DNA from: Halomonas sp. MCCC 1A13316
Lineage (GTDB): Bacteria; Pseudomonadota; Gammaproteobacteria; Pseudomonadales; Halomonadaceae
NCBI RefSeq assembly: GCF_014931605.1
Contig: NZ_CP053382.1
Location: 4,402,001-4,466,000 of the forward strand
Length of the DNA stretch: 64,000 nucleotides
Reading direction: 5' to 3'
Shown here: piece by piece, positions 19,794 to 29,639 of the stretch
Layout of the letters: each line of letters starts with the position of its first letter
Numbering within the stretch: the stretch's first letter is position 1
Translations under genes and position numbers: made by a program
The notes under the pieces: generated by a model
Told to the model about the DNA's origin: nothing
Database searches by the model: none
The model's input: only the letters and a program-made list of their open reading frames with translations

Positions 19794-20714
19794 ATGACTC
19801 TAACAGAACTTCGGTACATCGTAACCTTGGCGCAGGAGCGCCACTTCGGCAGGGCGGCCGAGCGCTGCTTCGTTTCCCAGCCCACGCTGTCGGTGGCGGT
19901 CAAAAAACTCGAGGAGGAGCTCGGCGTGGCGCTGTTCGAACGCTCCAAGTCGACCGTGCAGGTGACCCCGCTGGGCGAGAAGATCGTCGAGCAGGCCCAG
20001 CGCGTACTTGAGCAGAGCAGCGTGATCAAGGAACTGGCAAACGCCGGCAAGGATCAATTGGCAAGCCCGCTGCGCATTGGCGCCATCTACACCATCGGGC
20101 CCTACCTGTTCCCGTACCTGGTACCCGCGCTGACGCGCAGCGCCCCGCAGATGCCGCTCTACATCGAGGAGGGCTTTACCGCCAATCTACGGCGCAAGCT
20201 GCGTAGCGGCGAACTTGATGCCATTATCATCGCGCTGCCGTTCACCGAGACCGACGTAGTCACCAAGCCTCTCTACGAGGAGGAGTTCGAGGTGCTGATA
20301 CCGGCCGATCATGCCTGGGCCCAGCGCGAATTCATCGACAAGGAGGATCTACTCAAGGAGCGGCTGCTGCTGCTGGGCGAGGGCCACTGCTTCCGCGACC
20401 AGATCCTCGAGGCCTGCCCCGCCATCAGTCATCAACTCAACAGTCCCAGCAATACCCTGACCGCCGAAGGCGGCTCGCTGGAGACGATCCGCCACATGGT
20501 CGCCTCCAAGCTCGGCATCACCGTGCTACCGCGTTCGGCCATCGGCACCGGACATTATGAAAGCGGGCTGCTCATCAGTCGGCCGTTCAAGTCGCCGGCA
20601 CCGTCGCGCACCGTGGCGATTGCCTGGCGCGCCAGCTTCCCACGGCCCAAGGCGATCGATGCCATCACCGATGCCGTCCGGCAGTTTCACGAGGCGCTTC
20701 CCGCATCGGCATGA
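19794..20714 (+). CDS. oxyR: Hydrogen peroxide-sensing regulator OxyR
   Basis: A 306-residue LysR-type activator. The DNA-binding winged helix covers residues 1-60 (MTLTELRYIVTLAQERHFGR, then SQPTLSVAVKKLE). The sensing domain keeps both redox cysteines at positions 199 and 208 (GEGHCFRDQILEAC), exactly as in E. coli OxyR, where they form a disulphide on oxidation and switch on catalase and peroxiredoxin genes. ATG 19794 gives this canonical numbering; an ATG at 19773 would add seven residues. Its TGA overlaps the recG ATG by four bases. Confidence 0.96.
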   Translation: MTLTELRYIVTLAQERHFGRAAERCFVSQPTLSVAVKKLEEELGVALFERSKSTVQVTPLGEKIVEQAQRVLEQSSVIKELANAGKDQLASPLRIGAIYTIGPYLFPYLVPALTRSAPQMPLYIEEGFTANLRRKLRSGELDAIIIALPFTETDVVTKPLYEEEFEVLIPADHAWAQREFIDKEDLLKERLLLLGEGHCFRDQILEACPAISHQLNSPSNTLTAEGGSLETIRHMVASKLGITVLPRSAIGTGHYESGLLISRPFKSPAPSRTVAIAWRASFPRPKAIDAITDAVRQFHEALPASA

Positions 20715-22795
20715 GCGACCTCGACGCGCCGATCACCTCCCTGAAGGGCGTCGGGGAAGCGCTGGCCGTAAAGCTGGCACGACTGCGCGTGGAGAGCGTT
20801 GCCGACCTGCTGTTTCATTTGCCGCTGCGCTACCAGGACCGCACCCGGATCACACCGATCGGTACCCTGCGGGCCGGGCATGAGGCGGTGGTCGAGGGCG
20901 AGGTCTCGGCCAGCGACGTGGTCAAGGGGCGCAGGCGTAGCCTGCTGGTCAGGCTGCGCGATGGCTCGGGCATCCTCAGCCTGCGCTTTTTCCACTTCTC
21001 CCCGGCCCAGCAGCAACAGTTCCGCCCGGGTGTCCGAGTGCGCTGCTTCGGCGAGGCCCGTGCCGGTGCCACCGGGCTCGAAATCTACCACCCCGAGTAC
21101 CGTCTGCTCAGTGCCGATGCCCCGCCGGTGGAAGATCATCTGACGCCGATCTATCCCACCACCGAGGGGCTGCACCAGACGCGGCTCAGAGCGCTGATCG
21201 AGCAGGCCCTGGTGCGACTCGACGAAGCCCCCGAGGCATCATTGCCTGACTGGATCGGCGAGGAGCTGCGTGCACGCTTCGGCTTGCCTGAGCTGCACCA
21301 CTGCTTGCAGGTACTCCATCGACCCTCTCCCGAGGTCGACCCCGAGCGCCTGGCCAGCGGCAAGCACCCGGCGACTCGGCGTCTGGCGCTAGAGGAGCTG
21401 CTGGCCCATCGCCTGAGCCTGCAGCAGGTACGCCAGCGGATCCAGCAGGACGGCGCTCCGGCGCTGCCCAGCGGGCGTGGCCTGCAGGCCCGCTTCCTCA
21501 CCCAGCTGCCGTTCTCGCTGACCGGCGCCCAGCGCCGCGTGCTCGACGAGATCGGCGCGGACCTGGCCCGCGAGGTGCCCATGCTGCGCCTGGTGCAGGG
21601 CGACGTGGGCTCGGGTAAAACGGTGGTCGCCGCCATGGCGGCGCTGTCGGCCATCGCCGGAGATTGTCAGGCGGCGATGATGGCGCCCACCGAGATACTG
21701 GCCGAGCAGCACTACCGCACGCTCAGGGCGTGGTTCGAGCCGCTCGATATCGAGGTGGCGTGGCTGGCCGGAAAGCTCAAGGGCAAGGCCCGGCTCGATA
21801 CCAAGGCCGCCATCCTGGACGGTCGCGCGCGCATGGTGGTCGGTACCCATGCGCTGTTCCAGGGCGACGTCCACTTCCAGCGCCTGGGGCTCGCCATCGT
21901 CGACGAGCAGCACCGCTTCGGCGTGCACCAGCGCCTGGCGCTGCGCGAGAAGGGCGAGGCCGGCGGGCTGACGCCGCACCAACTGGTGATGACGGCCACG
22001 CCGATCCCGCGCACCCTGGCGATGAGCGCCTATGCCGATCTCGATGTCTCGATCATCGACGAATTGCCGCCCGGGCGCACCCCGGTGAAGACGGTGGTGG
22101 TGCCCGACGAGCGGCGCCCCGAGGTAGTGGCGCGCATTCGTCACGCCTGCGCCGAGGGCCGTCAGGCCTATTGGGTCTGCACCCTGATCGAGGAGTCCGA
22201 CGCGCTGCAGTGCCAGGCCGCCGAGGCGACCCGCGACGAACTCACCGAGGCGCTGCCGGAACTCGCCATCGGCATGGTTCACGGCCGCATGAAGGCCAGC
22301 GAGAAGGCGGCGGTGATGGATGCCTTCAAGGCCGGCGAACTCGACCTCCTGGTGGCCACCACGGTAATCGAGGTGGGTGTCGACGTTCCCAATGCCAGCC
22401 TGATGATCATCGAGAACCCCGAGCGGCTCGGGCTTTCGCAACTGCACCAGTTGCGCGGCCGGGTCGGCCGCGGCATCAGCGAGAGCTTCTGCGTACTGCT
22501 CTACCACGGACCGCTGTCGGCCCACTCCCGCGAGCGCCTGGCGGTCATGCGCGAGACCACCGATGGTTTTCGTATCGCCGAGAAGGACCTCGAACTGCGC
22601 GGCCCCGGTGAAGTGCTCGGCACACGCCAGACCGGTCTGGCGCAGATGAAGATCGCCGACCTGGAGCGCGACGCCGACCTGCTGGAGCGCGTCGCACCCT
22701 TGGCCGAGGCGCTGCTGACCAGTCACCCCGAGGCCAGCCGGCCGCTGATCCGGCGCTGGCTGGGCGAAGAAGCGGGGCGCTACGGGCAGGTGTAG
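20711..22795 (+). CDS. recG: ATP-dependent DNA helicase RecG
   Basis: A 694-residue helicase that regresses stalled replication forks and moves Holliday junctions. The N-terminal wedge domain (residues about 1-180) with an OB fold is followed by helicase motif I (QGDVGSGKTVVA), the DEQH box (IVDEQHRFG), motif III (MTATPIPRTL) and, near the C-terminus, the RGRVGRG motif VI. The length is normal. ATGA overlap with oxyR implies coupled translation. It ends eight bases from the convergent yccS-like gene. Confidence 0.97.
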   Translation: MSDLDAPITSLKGVGEALAVKLARLRVESVADLLFHLPLRYQDRTRITPIGTLRAGHEAVVEGEVSASDVVKGRRRSLLVRLRDGSGILSLRFFHFSPAQQQQFRPGVRVRCFGEARAGATGLEIYHPEYRLLSADAPPVEDHLTPIYPTTEGLHQTRLRALIEQALVRLDEAPEASLPDWIGEELRARFGLPELHHCLQVLHRPSPEVDPERLASGKHPATRRLALEELLAHRLSLQQVRQRIQQDGAPALPSGRGLQARFLTQLPFSLTGAQRRVLDEIGADLAREVPMLRLVQGDVGSGKTVVAAMAALSAIAGDCQAAMMAPTEILAEQHYRTLRAWFEPLDIEVAWLAGKLKGKARLDTKAAILDGRARMVVGTHALFQGDVHFQRLGLAIVDEQHRFGVHQRLALREKGEAGGLTPHQLVMTATPIPRTLAMSAYADLDVSIIDELPPGRTPVKTVVVPDERRPEVVARIRHACAEGRQAYWVCTLIEESDALQCQAAEATRDELTEALPELAIGMVHGRMKASEKAAVMDAFKAGELDLLVATTVIEVGVDVPNASLMIIENPERLGLSQLHQLRGRVGRGISESFCVLLYHGPLSAHSRERLAVMRETTDGFRIAEKDLELRGPGEVLGTRQTGLAQMKIADLERDADLLERVAPLAEALLTSHPEASRPLIRRWLGEEAGRYGQV

Positions 22796-22802
22796 CGGTG
22801 GC

Positions 22803-25037
22803 TCAGCCGGCACCTGCCGTAACAGCAGTTTCGCGATCGTCGTGCACCGAGATCAGACGCTCGGCAGCTTCGGTCAGCGGACCTAGCTGCTGGGCGATCA
22901 GCAGCAACTGCGTCTGCATGGGCCGATAGCCCTCCTCTTCCCCCTCCGGCGGCTTGCCGTCGAGCCGACCCTCGAGGCGATCTTCGAGAATAGCCATCAA
23001 CGCCTCGCGCGCCTCCTCGAGCCCGGCGGTGGCGATGCGTCGGGCCAGATGATCCGCCAACGCTTCCAGATAGTCGGCGATGCGCTGCCCCTCGATAAGC
23101 AGCCGGGCATCGTGCGCCTCCTCGCCGAGCCGCTTTCGATGTGCTCCCAGCGCTGAAAGATAGCTCAGCAGCGTATGCGACAGCACCAGGAAGCGGAAGC
23201 CGTCATCGGCGACACGCTTGCGATACGGCTCGGGTTCCTGCAGCACGTTGGCCAGCAGCGTCGACAGTGCCGCATCGGCGTTGTGCGCGTTGCGCCGCGC
23301 CAGGCGATACGCCAGGTCATCCTGCTTGCCGCTGGCATACTGGTGCAGGATCTCCTCCAGGTAACTGTGGCTGGCCACGATCGCGTTGGACGCCTCACGA
23401 TGCAAACGCCGCCCCTGCCAGTCGGGCAGGATGAAGAATACGGCGGCACCGGCAATCAGCGCGCCGAGCAAGGTGTCGAAGAGCCGCGGCCAGATCAGAT
23501 CGAAGCCGTCGCCGACCTGGTTGAAGCTGCACAGCACCAGCAGGGTGATGGCCGCGGTGGCGATGACGTAGTGCTTCTCGCGGGTGGCGAAGAAGGTGAC
23601 ACCGGCGATCACTGCGATCAGCGTCTGCAGCAGAGCGGTGGGAAACAGCGTGATCGACGCCCAGCCGACCAACAGTCCCAGCACGGTGCCGGCAATGCGC
23701 TGAGTCAGGAAGCGCCGGGTAGCGGCGAAATTGGGGCGACACACGAACAGCGTGGTGAGCAGAATCCAGAAACCCTGCTCGGGATGGGTCAGGTGCAGCA
23801 GCCCATAGCCCGCCATCAGCGCAATGGGTAGCCTTACCGCGTGGCGGAAAGTGGGCGAGGCCAGCGTCAGATTGAGGCGGATACGCTCCCAGGCATCGCG
23901 CAGGCTACCGGGCGAGCGGTCGAACAGTGCCGCATCGCCCGGATCGTCGCTGGCATCGGGGTTGTGTCCCGTGGCCAGCCGCTCCTCGAGGGTGGCGAGA
24001 TTGTCGGCCAGGGCGTTGAGCGAAGGTATCAGCTCCCGCCACGCGGGGTTGCGCATGGCCCGTAGGTGCTCGATGGAGGCACGCAGGTCGGCGAGTGCCT
24101 GCTCGCTCTGGTCGTGCTCGAAGGGGCGGTCGAGCAACAGCGCCTTGCCCAGCCGTTTGCACGCCAGCCCCTGCTGGTCGAGCAGGCGCTGGCAGCGAAA
24201 CAGCACGTCGTGATGGAAGAAGGCCTCGGTCAGCCGGGCATAGGGGTAGTGCGTGGAGCTGGCGCGCTCGTGAATCTCCTGGGCGATGAAGTAGATGCGC
24301 AGGTAGCGGTTGAGCTTGCCCTCACCGCGCTGCCCTTCGAGCCGGCGAAAGATCATCTCCTTGGCCTGGTTGAGCGCCGTCACTACCCTGCCGTTCTGCT
24401 GCGCCAGCGCCACACGGCGCGCCTCGATGTCGATGCCGCGCAGCGGCTCGAACAGCGTCGCCTTCAGCATCAGGTACCTGCCCAGCTCGCGATAGAGCTG
24501 GGCCATGCTCTGCTTGACCGGCTGGCGCGAAAATAGCGCACACCAGATCACCGATATCGCGCCGTACCAAGCCGCCCCCGAGAGGATCAACAGCGTCTGA
24601 TCCCAGTCGCCCGACTGCGGTACGCCACCGTGATGCTCGATGTTGATCATGGTGTAGAGGGACAGGATCAGCGTGCCGGAGGCGATGGTGGCATAGCGCT
24701 GCCCCACCGCCCCGAGCATGATCAGTACGAAGGTCGCCACCCCCAGCCCCAGGGCGAACAGCCATGGCCAGGGAAACAGCCAGCGCACGACGAGCGCCGC
24801 TGTGACAAAGCAGACCAGCGTGACCGCGAGCGCCTGCAGGCGGCCCTGCCAGCTGTCGTCGGTCTCCGACAGCGCGCTGGCGATGATGCCGAGGAAAAGC
24901 GGAATCACCAGGCTGATGTCGGCCAGCACCCAGCTCAGCAGTAGCGCACCACTGAAGGCGAGAAACACGCGCAGGCTGTAGGCGAACTTGTCCAGCGTCC
25001 ACAGACGGCGTAGAGAGAGCGTTAGCGAGATCGGCAT
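22803..25037 (-). CDS. yccS: YccS/FUSC-family inner membrane protein
   Basis: A 744-residue membrane protein with two six-helix clusters (about residues 20-160 and 410-540), each followed by a soluble helical region. This is the duplicated FUSC layout of the YccS/YhfK group, related to aromatic acid exporters such as AaeB. The segment LFVCRPNFAATRRFLTQRIA with GTVLGLLVGW is characteristic. Its function is not established; efflux of small organic compounds is inferred. It starts 45 bp before the divergently facing edge of an intergenic gap, and no partner membrane-fusion gene is adjacent. Confidence 0.85.
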   Translation of the reverse strand: MPISLTLSLRRLWTLDKFAYSLRVFLAFSGALLLSWVLADISLVIPLFLGIIASALSETDDSWQGRLQALAVTLVCFVTAALVVRWLFPWPWLFALGLGVATFVLIMLGAVGQRYATIASGTLILSLYTMINIEHHGGVPQSGDWDQTLLILSGAAWYGAISVIWCALFSRQPVKQSMAQLYRELGRYLMLKATLFEPLRGIDIEARRVALAQQNGRVVTALNQAKEMIFRRLEGQRGEGKLNRYLRIYFIAQEIHERASSTHYPYARLTEAFFHHDVLFRCQRLLDQQGLACKRLGKALLLDRPFEHDQSEQALADLRASIEHLRAMRNPAWRELIPSLNALADNLATLEERLATGHNPDASDDPGDAALFDRSPGSLRDAWERIRLNLTLASPTFRHAVRLPIALMAGYGLLHLTHPEQGFWILLTTLFVCRPNFAATRRFLTQRIAGTVLGLLVGWASITLFPTALLQTLIAVIAGVTFFATREKHYVIATAAITLLVLCSFNQVGDGFDLIWPRLFDTLLGALIAGAAVFFILPDWQGRRLHREASNAIVASHSYLEEILHQYASGKQDDLAYRLARRNAHNADAALSTLLANVLQEPEPYRKRVADDGFRFLVLSHTLLSYLSALGAHRKRLGEEAHDARLLIEGQRIADYLEALADHLARRIATAGLEEAREALMAILEDRLEGRLDGKPPEGEEEGYRPMQTQLLLIAQQLGPLTEAAERLISVHDDRETAVTAGAG

Positions 25038-25194
25038 GGAGCTCTTGGGCGTTAGCGTTGGAAGGCCATGCGGACCATTCTACCCGACACTAGACTTTCG
25101 TATAACTCTTAAAGCCTGGCAGCAGCCGGCGTCAGGATACGCAAGCGCAGAAGCGGAATGACGCGCCATGCCAAAATAACGCGACTACCGGGAA

Positions 25195-25551
25195 TTAGAG
25201 CCGCTTGAGCAGTTTCTGCAGTTTCTGAAGGTCGCTCGAATCACCGACCAGGCGCACCTTGCCGGCGATCATGCCGTCGAGAAAGGCCTGCTGGGTCGGC
25301 TTGCGCAGCACACGAACGGCACTGGCTTCATCATCGAAACGCAGCTCCAGGTCGAGGTCCACCGGCAGCCCCGCGCCAGTCTGTATGCCTTGGGGCGACA
25401 TGCGGAAGTGACGCGCGATGGAGAGATCCTCGGTGGCGATTCCCCAGTCGAGGCGGCGCACCTCGGCGAGCGCCTGGCGGAAGTCCGGCTTGCGGCGCAA
25501 AGCACGCTTGAGCATCAAACCCAGTAGCCACAGTATCAGTCGCAGCTTCAT
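25195..25551 (-). CDS. Small membrane-anchored SCP2-like hypothetical protein
   Basis: A 118-residue protein. ATG 25551 begins MKLRLILWLLGLMLKRALRR, a hydrophobic anchor followed by positive residues. The remainder (LDLELRFDDEASAVRVLRKP, then FLDGMIAGKVRLVGDSSDLQ) has the pattern of an SCP2 sterol-carrier-like fold: strands, then a helix and a KxxGD turn. Homologues occur as unnamed proteins in gammaproteobacteria, as far as I recall. No function can be given; lipid binding is only suggested by the fold. Confidence 0.6.
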   Translation of the reverse strand: MKLRLILWLLGLMLKRALRRKPDFRQALAEVRRLDWGIATEDLSIARHFRMSPQGIQTGAGLPVDLDLELRFDDEASAVRVLRKPTQQAFLDGMIAGKVRLVGDSSDLQKLQKLLKRL

Positions 25552-25634
25552 ATCGAGTCCGATTCGAGCGAGGAGAAGAGGTATCGCGGCCTGACGGACA
25601 GGCCGCGCCACGAGAGGGGATTCGAGGCTCCGAA

Positions 25635-25913
25635 TCAGCCCTTGCCGACGGCGTCCTTGAGGCCCTTGCCCGGCTTGAAGGCAACGGTCTTGCTGGCCGG
25701 AATGGCCAGTGGCTGGCCGGTTTGGGGGTTCTTGCCGGTGCGCGCGGCGCGCTCTCGCACGGTAAAGGTACCAAACCCGATCAGTGAAACATCCTGCCCT
25801 TGGGCCACGCTGCCGGTGATCTCGTCGAGAATGACGTTGAGCACCTGGCTGGCCTTGTCTTTCGAAAGTTCCGCACGCTCGGCAATTGCCGCAGCAAGAT
25901 CTGGCTTACGCAT
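25635..25913 (-). CDS. hupB: Nucleoid protein HU
   Basis: A 92-residue histone-like DNA-bending protein. Family marks are MRKPDLAAAIAERAELSKDK at the N-terminus, VSLIGFGTFTVRERAARTGK for the DNA-embracing arm, NPQTGQPLAIPASKTVAFKP, and GKGLKDAVG at the C-terminus. ATG 25913 has GGAGGG upstream; the longer frame from 25949 includes non-conserved residues. It is a single-subunit HU of the beta type. IHF is less likely because the arm sequence matches HU. Confidence 0.93.
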   Translation of the reverse strand: MRKPDLAAAIAERAELSKDKASQVLNVILDEITGSVAQGQDVSLIGFGTFTVRERAARTGKNPQTGQPLAIPASKTVAFKPGKGLKDAVGKG

Positions 25914-26112
25914 ACTACAGCCCTCCTGGTATTGGCTATGTCCCGGCACGCTGCCGGTGAGTTGTTATTCATCAATGGTAAAACTAGAGCCGTCTGTCAC
26001 TTCCCCCGGGAGAGCCCGTTCCCTTGCGTGGGTTCGTCCCTTGCTCTTGAAGCTTCAAGCGCGGCAATCAACGGCGGCCCGTACTGCGAAGCCGGCCGAG
26101 GCGATGACGTGA

Positions 26113-27273
26113 CTAGCCTAGCAACGGCGGCGTCGCTCGCGCCAGCTCAACTTTCCGCTTCACGCAGGCTCCTGTCAACGCAAAGCCGATCAAACGTTCG
26201 TCTCTATCTTCGGCGAAGGCAGCCAAGTCGGCGCCCTCCCCCTCGATTCGCCAGCGGGCCGGCGCTGACAGCGGGGGTAGTGCAACCACCGGTAACAGCG
26301 GCGTTTTCACCAGCACCGGCCAGGCACCGTAGCTCACCTCGGTGGGTGTCCCGCTCAGTGTCCGTGCCAATGCCTTGGCGCTGGCCTGCAGCGGCTGCAC
26401 GTACATGGCGTTGACCCCGGCCACGCAGGCCACGTCGCCCAGGGCATGAATGCCCGGCACCGACGTTTGCAGGTAGCGGTCGACCTGGATGCCCGCCGCC
26501 CCCACCTCCAGCCCGGCCGCCCGGGCCAGCTCGCTGCGCGGGCGCAGCCCGGTAGCGACAAGCACCAGATCGGCCTCGAGTCGTTCGCCGTCGTCGAGCG
26601 CCACGCCGATATCGCTGCCGGCCGCCTCCAACCGCGCAACGCCACGCCCCAGGTACAGCACCATGCCCGCATCACTGAACGCCTCGCCCAGCGCCCGGCC
26701 CAGCGGCTCTGGCAACAGCCGCGGCAAGGGCGCATGCTCCGGCGCCACCAGGCTAACCGCGTGACCGCCCGCCATCAGGTCGTTGGCGAACTCGCAGCCC
26801 ACCAGGCCGGCCCCGACGATGGCCACGCGGGCACGGCGGCCAAGTGCTGCCAGGGCGGCATGAAAAGCGCGGTAGTCATCGAGATCGTTGATGGTGAAGA
26901 CACGGCCGGCAAGTTCTTCGGGTATGTCGAAGGGCACGGCGGGCGCAGCGCCGGTGGCCAGCACCAGCTCGCCCCATGCCAGGCGCTCCTCGCCGATATG
27001 CAGGCACCCCCCCGCCGGGTCGACGGCTTCGACCTGGGTTCGGGTGCGTACCACCGCACCCAACTGGTCGGCCACTTCCAGTGCCGAGCGTGCTGCTAGC
27101 CGCTCTGGGGGCAGGTGCTTGGCAAAGCCGGTGGAGAGCAGCGGCTTGGAGTAGTCGTCGCCGCTGTCGGCCGTGATCAGGGTAATGGAGCGCTCGGCAT
27201 CCAGCGCACGCAGCTGCTTGAGCAGGCCAATGCCCGCCATGCCGGAACCGATGATGGTAAGAGGTGCGGTCAT
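26113..27273 (-). CDS. Rubredoxin-NAD(+) reductase
   Basis: A 386-residue FAD-dependent pyridine nucleotide-disulphide-type reductase. The FAD dinucleotide motif is TIIGSGMAGIGLLKQLR at the N-terminus, the NAD(H)-binding motif is VAIVGAGLVGCEFANDL (about residue 148), and the second FAD motif is GIHALGDVA (about 275). The combination MAGIGLLKQLR and YVQPLQASAKALARTL resembles rubredoxin reductases, which pass electrons from NADH to rubredoxin for alkane hydroxylases or oxygen/peroxide detoxification. No rubredoxin gene is adjacent, so the substrate is an inference. Divergent from ubiC. Confidence 0.8.
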   Translation of the reverse strand: MTAPLTIIGSGMAGIGLLKQLRALDAERSITLITADSGDDYSKPLLSTGFAKHLPPERLAARSALEVADQLGAVVRTRTQVEAVDPAGGCLHIGEERLAWGELVLATGAAPAVPFDIPEELAGRVFTINDLDDYRAFHAALAALGRRARVAIVGAGLVGCEFANDLMAGGHAVSLVAPEHAPLPRLLPEPLGRALGEAFSDAGMVLYLGRGVARLEAAGSDIGVALDDGERLEADLVLVATGLRPRSELARAAGLEVGAAGIQVDRYLQTSVPGIHALGDVACVAGVNAMYVQPLQASAKALARTLSGTPTEVSYGAWPVLVKTPLLPVVALPPLSAPARWRIEGEGADLAAFAEDRDERLIGFALTGACVKRKVELARATPPLLG

Positions 27274-27384
27274 GGGGCTCCTCGCGATGGCTGGGCCGCG
27301 GCCGAATGGCGCGGCCCAGCACGGGGAATCGTGTCAGAACCGCATGTTACACTATGCGCCCCTAGTTCGACCCGGAGAGTGCCG

Positions 27385-27942
27385 GTGACCCGGAACCACG
27401 CGGAGCGCCACGCCAATTCCCGTCTTTCTGCCACCTGGCGCCCCCTGCCCGCGGGCCGACCGGCGATGAGCCCGGCGTGGTGGGCCTGGGTAGCCACACG
27501 GGATTCCCTCACCGCACGGCTGATCGAAGCCGGCGCCGAGCGCTCTTTTCGCGTGCGCCTGCTCGATCAGCGCCTGGGGCAGCCGCGCCTCGACGAAGCC
27601 CAAGCTCTGGGGCTGCCCCTCGATCGCCTCGCCTGGCTGCGAGAAGTGGCGCTGTGCCTCGACGAGCGGCCCTGGGTGGTGGCCCGTTCGGTGGCGCCGC
27701 TGGCCCAGATGCGGGGTCAACGTCTCGAGCGGCTCGGCGAGCGTTCACTGGGCAGTTGGCTGTTCCGCCAGCCCGGCCTGGTGCGCAGCCCCATCGAGGT
27801 CACGGTCGCCCCGGCCCCCTTCCATACCTTGACCGGCCCTTGGGGACGGCGTTCGGTGTTCCGCCACGGCCGCTTCGCGGTGCTTGTGCAGGAGTTCTTC
27901 CTCGACGCGATGGCGGATGAATTGGGCCTGCCATCACGCTAG
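27385..27942 (+). CDS. ubiC: Chorismate lyase
   Basis: A 185-residue cytosolic enzyme that converts chorismate to 4-hydroxybenzoate and pyruvate, the first committed step of ubiquinone synthesis. Conserved features are LTARLIEAG near the N-terminus, REVALCLDERPWVVARSVAP, and SLGSWLFRQP; the C-terminal Glu lies in LVQEFFLD. GTG 27385 is preferred because GGAG is seven bases upstream; GTG 27379 is an alternative. It is 29 bp before ubiA and co-transcribed with it. Confidence 0.9.
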   Translation: MTRNHAERHANSRLSATWRPLPAGRPAMSPAWWAWVATRDSLTARLIEAGAERSFRVRLLDQRLGQPRLDEAQALGLPLDRLAWLREVALCLDERPWVVARSVAPLAQMRGQRLERLGERSLGSWLFRQPGLVRSPIEVTVAPAPFHTLTGPWGRRSVFRHGRFAVLVQEFFLDAMADELGLPSR

Positions 27943-27971
27943 GATGATCGCCATCGAATGAGGAGACACCG

Positions 27972-28865
27972 ATGGATCGCTCTCTGATGCGCCCCAAAGG
28001 GCTTGCCCGCCTGCCCGACTTCCTGCACCTGATGCGGCTGGACCGCCCCATCGGCACCTGGCTCTTGATGTGGCCCACGCTATGGGCACTGTGGATGGCC
28101 GCGGCGGGACTCCCCGAGCGGCATCTGCTGCTGATCTTCGTTGCCGGGGTCTACCTGATGCGCGCCGCCGGCTGCGTGATCAACGACTATGCCGACCGCC
28201 ACTTCGACGGCCACGTGAAACGTACCAGGAACCGCCCGCTTGCCACCGGGCGCATCGGCGAGCAAGAGGCCAAGTTCCTGTTCGCCAGCCTGGTCGCGGC
28301 GGCCTTCGTACTGGTGTTGTTCACCAATCCGTTCACCGTCATGCTCTCGCTGGTAGGCGTGGTTCTGGCCTTCATTTACCCGTTCATGAAGCGCTATACC
28401 CACCTGCCGCAAGCGTTTCTCGGCGCCGCCTTCTCGTGGGCGATCCCCATGGCCTTTGGCGCCGTGCTCGGCCATGTGCCGCTGGAGGCCTGGCTGCTGT
28501 TCGCTGCTAACGTGACCTGGACGGTGGCCTACGATACCCAATACGCCATGGTCGACCGCGACGACGATCTCAAGATCGGCATCAAGTCCACCGCGGTGCT
28601 GCTGGGCCACGCCGACCGCGCCGCCATCGGCCTGCTGCAGCTGGTCACGTTGGGCCTGCTGGGCTGGGTCGGGTGGCGGCTGGGGCTCGGCGTGTTCTTC
28701 TGGCTAGGGCTGGCGGGCATGGCTGCGACCTTCGTCCATCAGCAGTTCTTGATACGGGAACGCGAGCGCGAGCGCTGCTTCCAGGCCTTCCTCAACAATC
28801 ACTGGTCGGGGCTGCTGGTGTTCGCCGGCATTGCGCTGAGCCTGTGGCCCGTTACCGGCACCTGA
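27972..28865 (+). CDS. ubiA: 4-hydroxybenzoate octaprenyltransferase
   Basis: A 297-residue inner-membrane prenyltransferase that attaches the polyprenyl tail to 4-hydroxybenzoate, the second step of ubiquinone synthesis. The two Asp-rich Mg-pyrophosphate sites are visible: [15 protein letters not shown] and the later [33 protein letters not shown] near the N-terminus is typical. About eight hydrophobic segments are present. ATG 27972 has GGAG upstream (GAGGAGACACCG). Confidence 0.97.
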   Translation: MDRSLMRPKGLARLPDFLHLMRLDRPIGTWLLMWPTLWALWMAAAGLPERHLLLIFVAGVYLMRAAGCVINDYADRHFDGHVKRTRNRPLATGRIGEQEAKFLFASLVAAAFVLVLFTNPFTVMLSLVGVVLAFIYPFMKRYTHLPQAFLGAAFSWAIPMAFGAVLGHVPLEAWLLFAANVTWTVAYDTQYAMVDRDDDLKIGIKSTAVLLGHADRAAIGLLQLVTLGLLGWVGWRLGLGVFFWLGLAGMAATFVHQQFLIRERERERCFQAFLNNHWSGLLVFAGIALSLWPVTGT

Positions 28866-28879
28866 AGCCGCTGGCGAGG

Positions 28880-28930
28880 GTGTCATCCAACTGTCATGAT
28901 GACGTGGTGAGATCGTCACCGACCCGTCAC
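28880..28930 (+). promoter_or_regulatory. Pho box with five 11-bp-phased half-sites, phoB promoter
   Basis: GTGTCATCCAACTGTCAT at 28880-28897 matches the PhoB-box consensus (two CTGTCAT units, 4-bp spacer). Related hexamers continue in exact 11-bp steps: TGTCAT 28881 and 28892, CGTGGT 28903, CGTCAC 28914 and 28925. Ten bases after the box, TGAGAT (28908-28913) is a plausible -10. PhoB autoactivation is known in E. coli. Confidence 0.85.
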
Positions 28931-28948
28931 TGACCGCGAGGCTTCGGG

Positions 28949-29638
<690 letters not shown>

Positions 29639-29639
29639 C

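Noticed and set aside
21389..22813. Open reading frame of 474 codons antisense to recG
   Set aside because: Shadow of the conserved helicase gene; no family resemblance.
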